Source of the DNA: Minisyncoccota bacterium
GTDB lineage: Bacteria > Patescibacteriota > Minisyncoccia > 2-02-FULL-40-12 > GWA2-44-9
Assembly: GCA_018062285.1 (NCBI GenBank)
Contig: JAGOSO010000003.1
Span: 70,992 to 106,956, forward strand
DNA length: 35,965 nt
Direction: 5' to 3'
Position numbers and translations under genes: made by a program. Under the pieces are notes generated by a model, which did no database searches, had not been told where the DNA came from, and was given only the letters and a program-made list of their open reading frames with translations. Of this stretch, positions 28,845 to 35,965 are shown piece by piece. The number at the start of each line of letters is the position of its first letter. Positions within the stretch are counted from its first letter, which is position 1.

Positions 28845-31514
28845 ATGGTTGAGAGACTAAAATATCTCTTACTTTACTCCTCTGCGATTGTTTTTGGTTT
28901 GTCTTTTTTTACGCAAAATACTGGAGCTTATGTTCCTGGGTATGGCTGTACTTATGATCAAGGGTGTTTGATTGGTCCTGTTTTTGATACAGACATTAAT
29001 GCCAGCCCCTCTACGGCTGATAGTTCTGTCCAATTTAATGTCTTCGGTATTACGGGCCAGTTCTTGGATTTTTGTCCCAATGAGATTGGCAACGGGGGGA
29101 AGGGGTATGTTACTGCTTTTAGGCATCTCGAAAATAATCAAGCAATCATCACTGATAGTGATATTCCTAGCTTGATAGGTCAAACAATTGGCGTTTCGTA
29201 CAGTGGTGGAGCATATGGTTCATGTCCAACAGCGCCAGACCCAAGTTATTTAGGCTCGTATAGTAAGGGTGCCCCCGTTAATTTTAATGGAAATGGGGTT
29301 TTTGATTCTTCAGGCTTTCCTAATGGCGATCATTATGTTGCTGTAAGGATTACTGATGACACATTTTCTGATCAAACAAATGAGCAGGTCATTCCTTTTG
29401 CTGTCAATCATCCTTCTACTCCTTCAGGCACAGTTTGTATAAGCTCAAATACTTCAACCCACATAGACACCTCTGGTCCAAGTGGTTACTCAGACGATGT
29501 TACTGGTGACGCCGGCTATACGTGCCATGGTGGGTCTGATGTCGGGGACTATACGGCAACAGGCAGTTCTATTGGTGGGTATAATGGCCCATCTTATTAT
29601 CCATCCCAAACTCAAACGCTAAGCGATGGCGGAACAATTTATTTCGATTTAACTTATTCTCAAATTCCCAATGATCCGCTTACTGTATCTTTGAGTGTTG
29701 ATAGTGTTTGTGGTGACGATGCCTACTATACACCAAGCTGGACTTCTAATGGGGATAGCTTCGAAATTTATTACCGTAGGTGGAGTGGTGGGGCATGGAA
29801 TTATGTAGACACTGTTTCGGGAAGTCCTTATGGCGCAATCAGGTTATCAAAGGGGACAACCTATTATTTTTATGTTCTAGCCAAAAAGAGTGGATCAAGC
29901 GATATGGCAAGTAATGTTGTTGATGGTGTGACTTGTGCTGTGCCGACTGTGAGTATTTCAGCAAATCCAGCGACTGTTGCTTATGGAGCAGCTTCAACCC
30001 TGACTTGGTCTCCATCTGATGCTGGTATTTGTACTGCTTCTGGCGATTGGAGTGGCGGGAAGAATGCTGGTGGTGATAGTGAATCAACTGGTGCATTAAC
30101 CAGTGCCAAGACGTACACAATCACCTGTACCGACGCTTGGGATGGGTATGGTGCATCTGATTCGGTAACAGTAAATGTCGGTGCCCCTATTTATGGTTGT
30201 ACTGATCCAGCCGCATCGAATTATAACGCTTCAGCCAATATTGATAACGGATCTTGTACGTATGTTTGTCCGCCACCATCAAGCGAAGAGACTGGTTGCG
30301 ATTCTCCGGCAAATGCTTGCGGGCAGACAGCAAGTGGTACAAAAACAAGATCAAGGACATGTAATACCAGTAATGGGACGTATGGCGATTGGAGTGGATA
30401 CAGTTCATGTTCTGCGTCAACCCCAGCTAATACCTGTACACCAACTGCAACCATTACCGCTGATTCAAACACTGTTGGCTATAACGGTTCAACTACAATT
30501 CGATGGAACTGCGATAATAGTAGCGCAGGGACTGTGCCAGGAATTGGTTCGGGTGTTAGTGGTTATGGCGGGACTGGTGGCTTAACTTCAAATACAACAT
30601 ATACATTAACCTGCAATGGTTATAATGGTTCAAATACAACTGCCAGCACAACGGTGTCTGTCTCTGGTCCAACATGTTCTATTAATGCCAATGGTGTAAG
30701 TGGCCCGATTACTGTGCCTTGGAATAGTAACGTCACCATAAATTGGTCTTCTACTAATGCTGGGTCCGGCACAGTTACTCCACCAGGTTGGTCTGGTACT
30801 TCTGGCTCGCAAACGACAGGAAACATTACGACTCCAGGAACCTATGTTTACACAGCCACCTTTAGTGGCAACGGGACAGCGTCATGTAATGAATTTGTAA
30901 CAGTTAGTCCACCGGTACCAATTTTGCTTGGTGCTCCTACATATTCTCCTCCTGATTATTGCTCCGTTGGCCCTGGTGGAACTATCTCTTGGGGATACTC
31001 TGATCCATCGGGTAGCCCACAGACTGCTTATGAGGTAAAAATTGGGGGATGGAGTTCTGGAAAAATTAATTCTTCTTCTCACGTATATTCATTCCCTAAT
31101 GGCACCTTGTCTTTTGGTCAAACTTACAACAATACAGAAGTGAGAGTTTGGAATTCATACGATCAGGTGTCAGATTGGTCGTCTTATGTGGCAAGTTATT
31201 CAACTCCGCCTTATGCCTATCCTGAAGTTGAGCCACCATATCAATTCACTTGGGCCACGACACCACGACCTCAACAGAATAAGCCTATTCAGTTTTATGC
31301 CAATAGTCTGTTTAGTTCCGGAGGGCAATGGTTGTGGAATTTTGGAGATGGGGGAACTTCTTCTGCCGAAAATCCATCTCACACATACGCTGCAATTGGT
31401 GCTTATAATGTAACTCTTACTGCAACTGATGCTGCCAATCAAAGTTGCCCTTACACCCAGTCCGTTAATATCCAGAAGCCAATTCCGGTTATTAAAGAAG
31501 TTGCACCAAAATAA
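28845..31514 (+). CDS. Large secreted surface protein with Ig-like, Cys-rich and PKD modules
   Basis: An 889-residue exported protein. A signal peptide (about 1-29) is followed by beta-rich modules, two similar Ig-like segments (for example SISANPATVAYGAASTLTW and TITADSNTVGYNGSTTIRW), a YGCTDPAASNYNASANIDNG motif known from many bacterial surface proteins, a Cys-rich TSP1-like stretch (ASGTKTRSRTC...WSGYSSC), and a PKD domain near the end (WLWNFGDGGTSSAENPSHTY). No C-terminal helix, LPXTG or other anchor is visible, so it may be released or held by other proteins. A role in attachment is typical for such proteins, but here it is inferred. The start at 28845 is chosen over GTG 28839 because of the promoter spacing. 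Confidence 0.8.
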   Translation: MVERLKYLLLYSSAIVFGLSFFTQNTGAYVPGYGCTYDQGCLIGPVFDTDINASPSTADSSVQFNVFGITGQFLDFCPNEIGNGGKGYVTAFRHLENNQAIITDSDIPSLIGQTIGVSYSGGAYGSCPTAPDPSYLGSYSKGAPVNFNGNGVFDSSGFPNGDHYVAVRITDDTFSDQTNEQVIPFAVNHPSTPSGTVCISSNTSTHIDTSGPSGYSDDVTGDAGYTCHGGSDVGDYTATGSSIGGYNGPSYYPSQTQTLSDGGTIYFDLTYSQIPNDPLTVSLSVDSVCGDDAYYTPSWTSNGDSFEIYYRRWSGGAWNYVDTVSGSPYGAIRLSKGTTYYFYVLAKKSGSSDMASNVVDGVTCAVPTVSISANPATVAYGAASTLTWSPSDAGICTASGDWSGGKNAGGDSESTGALTSAKTYTITCTDAWDGYGASDSVTVNVGAPIYGCTDPAASNYNASANIDNGSCTYVCPPPSSEETGCDSPANACGQTASGTKTRSRTCNTSNGTYGDWSGYSSCSASTPANTCTPTATITADSNTVGYNGSTTIRWNCDNSSAGTVPGIGSGVSGYGGTGGLTSNTTYTLTCNGYNGSNTTASTTVSVSGPTCSINANGVSGPITVPWNSNVTINWSSTNAGSGTVTPPGWSGTSGSQTTGNITTPGTYVYTATFSGNGTASCNEFVTVSPPVPILLGAPTYSPPDYCSVGPGGTISWGYSDPSGSPQTAYEVKIGGWSSGKINSSSHVYSFPNGTLSFGQTYNNTEVRVWNSYDQVSDWSSYVASYSTPPYAYPEVEPPYQFTWATTPRPQQNKPIQFYANSLFSSGGQWLWNFGDGGTSSAENPSHTYAAIGAYNVTLTATDAANQSCPYTQSVNIQKPIPVIKEVAPK

Positions 31515-31527
31515 AATAAGGATTAGT

Positions 31528-31561
31528 CTAAAAACCCGCTTGAGTTTGTGCGGGTTTTTAG
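31528..31561 (+). terminator. Terminator after the large surface protein gene
   Basis: CTAAAAACCCGC (31528-31539) pairs with GCGGGTTTTTAG (31550-31561); the loop is 10 bases. Strong GC core and T-run. Confidence 0.88.
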
Positions 31562-31577
31562 TTACCATTTACTGGCT

Positions 31578-32084
31578 ATGAGCGAAAATCACCCATTACC
31601 AAAACATGTTGTAAGGATAAAAAAGTTAAGGTCTTTGTTGGCTATTGTCGAGAATGCGGTTAAAGACGGGGACAATTATCTCTTCAGGAATTTATATGCC
31701 GACGAAGATGGGCAAGAGATAGACATTTTGGAGAATGGCAGAAATTCTTGTGGTGTTTTTGTATCGTGGATTTTATTGACTCTCGGTCTTATTAAGAGCC
31801 CTCACGCCACAGTGCATGCCACTGAAAAAGATATGCTAGATAGTGGTTGGTTTGAAGTAAAAGAATTAGAGCCTGGTGCAGTTATAGTTTGGGAAAAGAG
31901 GGAGGGGGCGATGTTTGATGGGGAAAGAATCCCAAAAGAGCACATAGGTTTTTATGTTGGAAACAATGCGGCGATTAGTAATGATTCAAAAAAAACCGGT
32001 TTCCCTTGGTCTCATCATGTTACTTATGACGGCACCAGAAATGTTGAGAAAATTTATTGGCATAATGATTTAGATAACGGTTAA
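31578..32084 (+). CDS. NlpC/P60 or CHAP-like cysteine peptidase (putative)
   Basis: A 168-residue cytosolic-looking protein (no signal peptide). NSCGVFVSWIL places Cys58 in the position of the NlpC/P60 or CHAP catalytic Cys. KEHIGFYVGNN places His122 in the G-x-H-x-G-Y/F-Y-V-G context of the catalytic His, and the late SHHV segment adds further His residues. These motifs suggest an amidase or peptidase acting on peptide bonds of wall or other substrates, but the family call is moderate. An upstream in-frame start at 31548 lies in the terminator and is unlikely. The next gene begins immediately after its stop and is also a putative cysteine peptidase. Confidence 0.6.
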   Translation: MSENHPLPKHVVRIKKLRSLLAIVENAVKDGDNYLFRNLYADEDGQEIDILENGRNSCGVFVSWILLTLGLIKSPHATVHATEKDMLDSGWFEVKELEPGAVIVWEKREGAMFDGERIPKEHIGFYVGNNAAISNDSKKTGFPWSHHVTYDGTRNVEKIYWHNDLDNG

Positions 32085-32159
32085 ATGAACGATATAAAAA
32101 TTGATGTTCCAATCTCTGACCAGCACGATAAAACCCACGAAGAGTCGTGGGCTTATTGA
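32085..32159 (+). other. 24-codon upstream part of a split C39-like peptidase
   Basis: The ATG directly follows the previous stop. The frame reads MNDIKIDVPISDQHDKTHEE, then SWAY and TGA (32157-32159), and continues in the same frame into the C39-like gene at 32160. The IDVP...Q segment matches the normal N-terminus of C39-like peptidases, including the oxyanion-hole Gln. It could therefore be the broken first part of one gene, or the start of a protein made by stop-codon readthrough. Confidence 0.55.
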
Positions 32160-32639
32160 ATGTGTGCGCCTTGCTCTCTGTGGATGTTGATTAAGCACCA
32201 TGATTTAAGTTTAGTGTTATCCCCACTAGAACTACGGGACAAACTCCTTGCCAAGAATGGATATTTGGAAAATATTGGCTTCAAACACCGTGCTCTGGCT
32301 GAAATGGGTCAAGAATATGGTTTGCCATTAACTTTTGCAAAGAAGTTTTTTTATACACCAGAAGAAAAAGAGGTTGGTATGAAAATAATAAACAATAATG
32401 TTTTGGCAGGTCATCCCGTAATTGTTTCTGTTTATTACCAATTAAATCCTGCCAAGGGTGGGCACATGGTTGTGGTTCATGGCGTTCAAGAATTCAGTGG
32501 TCAAACCATTGGTTATTATATCCAAGACCCCGATTCTTCGTTCCAGGGTCATAACTATTTCCTTCCGCGTGAGCAATTCCTTGCAGGTTGGCGAGGGGGA
32601 TTAATCTATCAAGAGATAGCAGGCAATCCCGCTCCCTAG
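32160..32639 (+). CDS. C39-like cysteine peptidase, N-terminally interrupted
   Basis: This 159-residue frame is the core of a peptidase C39-like (papain-fold) protein. CAPCSLWML aligns with the usual CGPxSLxM, so the catalytic Cys is Cys2; His102 (GGHMVVVHG) and Asp123 (IQDPDSS) complete the triad. As read from the ATG, the protein would lack the first strand and the oxyanion Gln, which are encoded just upstream in frame beyond a TGA. It is either a disrupted gene, expressed by readthrough, or begins at this ATG by TGAATG coupling. No signal peptide is present. It lies next to another putative cysteine peptidase. Confidence 0.65.
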   Translation: MCAPCSLWMLIKHHDLSLVLSPLELRDKLLAKNGYLENIGFKHRALAEMGQEYGLPLTFAKKFFYTPEEKEVGMKIINNNVLAGHPVIVSVYYQLNPAKGGHMVVVHGVQEFSGQTIGYYIQDPDSSFQGHNYFLPREQFLAGWRGGLIYQEIAGNPAP

Positions 32640-32700
32640 TCGCCAGCTCTTTCAATCTTTGTCAAATTATGGTAGATTTTCACTACCCAAATTTATATTT

Positions 32701-32777
32701 GGGGATGTAGCTCAATTGGTTAGAGCGCTTCCCTGTCACGGAAGAGGTTGCGGGTTCGAGTCCCGTCATTCCCGCCA
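32701..32777 (+). tRNA. tRNA-Asp (anticodon GTC)
   Basis: The acceptor GGGGATG pairs with CATTCCC, with one G-U pair. The anticodon loop CTGTCAC has GTC at 32735-32737 and the T-arm GCGGGTTCGAGTCCCGT is intact. The discriminator is G and the 3' CCA is encoded (32775-32777), unlike the other two tRNAs here. Confidence 0.95.
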
Positions 32778-32781
32778 TATC

Positions 32782-33201
32782 ATGCTTCGTCCAATGCCCA
32801 CCATTCTCGGTATCGGAATACTCGCGGGAGTAGCGCTTGGTTTTTTGACGAATGCCCTCAATCCATTAGATGTCAGTGGAAGCATAAGGTTTTTATTTTT
32901 GACTTCGGTTGGTATTTTTATTGTTAGCTTGGTGACCGCTATTTTCTATGCAGTATCAGTGGCCTGGCATGAAGAAGGGCGTTATTTTTTATCAAAGTTT
33001 TTTGGACCAGAACTACCTTATTTTAAGGCTAATTTTAGGAGGGCTTTCTTGGTCGTAGTTTTGGGCCTAGCTCTATTTACATTGCGACGCTCAGGTTCTT
33101 TTACTCTTGATTTTGCGGGTGGCGCAACCGCAATTATTCTTATCATGGAAACATTATTTTCGGCTCACGATAAACACATAGAAGCTGTTTCTGACAATTA
33201 A
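32782..33201 (+). CDS. Small polytopic membrane protein, unknown
   Basis: A 139-residue protein that begins 4 bases after the tRNA-Asp CCA end; longer in-frame starts would run through the tRNA and are rejected. It has about four hydrophobic helices (ILGIGILAGVALGFLTNA, FLFLTSVGIFIVSLVTAIFYAV, AFLVVVLGLALFTL, GGATAIILIMETLF) and no catalytic motif I recognise. Transcription probably shares the tRNA promoter. pheS starts 18 bases after its stop. Function unknown. Confidence 0.65.
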   Translation: MLRPMPTILGIGILAGVALGFLTNALNPLDVSGSIRFLFLTSVGIFIVSLVTAIFYAVSVAWHEEGRYFLSKFFGPELPYFKANFRRAFLVVVLGLALFTLRRSGSFTLDFAGGATAIILIMETLFSAHDKHIEAVSDN

Positions 33202-33219
33202 AATATTAATCTCAACATC

Positions 33220-34374
33220 ATGAACATATCCATAGCAGGAGACGACAAGTTGGTAGAAGTTCTTTCCAAAAGAACTGACGCAGAAGCTCGAAGGATGGAA
33301 AGGTTTTTGGCTATGCCTGATTTGTCTCGCCAAGAAGGCAGCCCTATTTTTGAGATCGTGCATCGTATTTTAAGCCAGCCTAATTTTAAAGATTTCGATG
33401 TTATCACCACACCGGAAATCGTTCGAGCAGATATGAGTTTTGATTTGTTCGATTTCCCAGCCGATCACCCCGCTCGTTCCAAGTCAGACACTTATTATGT
33501 AGATGATAATAATATTTTGCGTACCCACACGACAGTAATGTGGAATTATTATCTCGCCCAAGAAGACGTAAAAAAAAGAATGGCCGAGAATAAGCCGGTA
33601 GGGTCATTCTCTTACGGCAAGGTTTATCGTAAGGACGAAATCGATCGTAACCATATGAACGTTTTCCATCAGATGGACGGCTGGTATCTCGCCCCAAAAG
33701 ATCAGCAACAAATCGGTGCCCCAGAATTAGAAAAAGTTTTAACTGATATTGCTAAGGCGGTTTTCGGTCCTGATGTTAAATACAGGTTCAACCCAGACAC
33801 ATTCCCTTACACTGATCCATCCCTAGAGATGGAGATTGAAGTGACTCGTTCAATTGGGGGAGTGGTAGAAACAAAATGGGTTGAGGTCTTGGGCTCTGGC
33901 GTTGTAAAAGGAAAGGTTCTGGAAAATCACGGCGTAGATTCCACCAAGTGGAATGGCTGGGCTTTCGGCTTCGGATTAGAACGCTTGGCGATTATCTCTA
34001 TGGAGCTTCCAGATATTCGTTTGCTTTGGTCTCAGGACGAAAGAGTGAAGAAGCAATTGGTTCTAGGTACTCACTACAAAGAAGTCTCAAAGTATCCGCC
34101 GATTGTTCGCGATATTTCTTTTGTGGTTCATAAAGATTTCGTTCCTAATAATTATTTTGATTTGATTCGTGATATTGGCGGGGACTTGGTTGAAGAAGTT
34201 CAATTGATTGATAAATATGAAAATGCTTCAAAATTCGGACCAGATAAAATTAGCTATACTTACAGAATTACTTATCGCTCAACAGAAAGGACTCTTCAAA
34301 CAGAAGAGATAGATCCTATCCAGCAAGAGGTCTACGATCGCACCAAGAAGGAGTTTGATGCAGAAGTTCGCTAG
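33220..34374 (+). CDS. pheS: Phenylalanine--tRNA ligase, single-chain form with FDX-ACB domain
   Basis: A class II synthetase for tRNA-Phe. The catalytic core is PheS-like: TTPEIV and HPARSKSDTYYV, motif 2 YGKVYRKDEIDRNHMNVFHQ, MEIEVTRSI and motif 3 GFGLERLAIISMELPDIRLL. From about residue 290 it continues in frame into an FDX-ACB anticodon-binding domain (KYPPIVRDISFVVHKDFV ... YTYRITYRSTERTLQTEEID), which in bacteria normally ends the separate PheT subunit. This PheS core plus FDX-ACB layout is that of the monomeric mitochondrial enzyme. The bacterial PheS N-terminal coiled coil is missing. No pheT follows: a terminator and gyrB come next. At 384 residues it is somewhat shorter than human FARS2. 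Confidence 0.95.
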   Translation: MNISIAGDDKLVEVLSKRTDAEARRMERFLAMPDLSRQEGSPIFEIVHRILSQPNFKDFDVITTPEIVRADMSFDLFDFPADHPARSKSDTYYVDDNNILRTHTTVMWNYYLAQEDVKKRMAENKPVGSFSYGKVYRKDEIDRNHMNVFHQMDGWYLAPKDQQQIGAPELEKVLTDIAKAVFGPDVKYRFNPDTFPYTDPSLEMEIEVTRSIGGVVETKWVEVLGSGVVKGKVLENHGVDSTKWNGWAFGFGLERLAIISMELPDIRLLWSQDERVKKQLVLGTHYKEVSKYPPIVRDISFVVHKDFVPNNYFDLIRDIGGDLVEEVQLIDKYENASKFGPDKISYTYRITYRSTERTLQTEEIDPIQQEVYDRTKKEFDAEVR

Positions 34375-34376
34375 CT

Positions 34377-34407
34377 CCAAAAACCGGCATATTGAGCCGG
34401 TTTTTGG
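34377..34407 (+). terminator. Terminator after pheS
   Basis: CCAAAAACCGGC (34377-34388) pairs with GCCGGTTTTTGG (34396-34407); the loop is 7 bases. It begins 2 bases after the pheS stop. Confidence 0.88.
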
Positions 34408-34452
34408 TTGTGTTTTTGTGGGCAATTCAGGGTTGATTTACTGGCGCCAAAA

Positions 34453-34466
34453 TGCTAAAATAGGAG
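34453..34466 (+). promoter_or_regulatory. Extended -10 element and AGGAG before gyrB
   Basis: TGCTAAAAT (34453-34461) fits an extended -10 element, with a predicted start about 7 bases before the ATG. AGGAG (34462-34466) lies 8 bases before the ATG and would serve as a Shine-Dalgarno sequence only if transcription began further upstream. Confidence 0.5.
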
Positions 34467-34471
34467 TATAA

Positions 34472-35965
<1,494 letters not shown>

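Noticed and set aside
30175-30585. A 136-codon plus-strand frame inside the large surface protein gene
   Set aside because: It is in a different frame of a continuous 889-codon gene and has no independent signals.
32157-32159. UGA read as Gly, as in Gracilibacteria/SR1, to join the split C39-like gene
   Set aside because: recO, the RluA-family gene and the first transglycosylase gene all end at TGA at natural C-termini, so UGA is a stop in this genome.
32688-32704. CCCAAAT/ATTTGGG hairpin overlapping the tRNA-Asp 5' end
   Set aside because: It competes with the acceptor stem and has no T-tract; most likely chance.
32659-32781. N-terminal extension of the small membrane protein through tRNA-Asp
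   Set aside because: The extension would translate the tRNA; the ATG at 32782 right after the tRNA is the sensible start.

Overview
The window looks like a chromosomal piece of a Candidate Phyla Radiation (Patescibacteria, Parcubacteria-like) bacterium. This is inferred from gene content and style, not from a database search. The features behind it are about 40% G+C in the housekeeping genes I counted, very tight spacing, many start codons without a Shine-Dalgarno sequence, several small VirB2/TrbC-like two-helix proteins, large repeat-rich surface proteins, and compact or rearranged aminoacyl-tRNA synthetases. TGA is used as an ordinary stop (for example in recO and the RluA-family gene), so the standard bacterial code applies. 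No stretch over 300 bases lacks a gene. I see no CRISPR array, insertion sequence or replication origin.

Layout. 1-4198 (+): an envelope or type IV secretion-like operon, with the 3' part of a lytic transglycosylase, a membrane protein with a Cys-rich motif, and four consecutive genes with VirB2/TrbC-like helices, ended by a long hairpin. 4310-4393: tRNA-Leu. 4452-10220 (-): VanW-family protein, Hsp20, PrsW-family protease, ValRS and TsaD. 10309-11072 (+): a 28-codon Cys-rich peptide, tRNA-Glu and a secreted helical protein. 11116-12185 (-): rplT-rpmI-infC. 12347-13727 (+): a basic G+C-rich protein, an RluA-type pseudouridine synthase and a small membrane protein. 13768-14127: tmRNA, convergent with smpB. 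14161-16243 (-): smpB, an HtrA-type protease and a Nudix hydrolase. 16325-25246 (+): argS, ileS, recO, a repeat-containing membrane protein and glyS. 25332-28768 (+): accessory genes of unknown function. 28845-32639 (+): a large PKD-containing surface protein and two cysteine-peptidase-like genes. 32701-35965 (+): tRNA-Asp, a small membrane protein, a single-chain PheRS and the 5' part of gyrB.

Translation dominates the window: five aminoacyl-tRNA synthetases, three tRNAs, tRNA modification (TsaD, RluA), ribosome rescue (tmRNA and SmpB), two ribosomal proteins and IF-3. The rest is mainly envelope and proteolysis genes.

The most unusual points are: (1) an apparently catalytic histidine-phosphatase domain inside isoleucyl-tRNA synthetase; (2) a PheRS that joins a PheS-like catalytic core to an FDX-ACB anticodon-binding domain in one chain, as in mitochondria; (3) two apparent modes of translation initiation, with core genes that look leaderless and compositionally distinct gene cassettes carrying perfect Shine-Dalgarno sequences, promoters and terminators; (4) a C39-like peptidase split by an in-frame TGA just before its catalytic cysteine.
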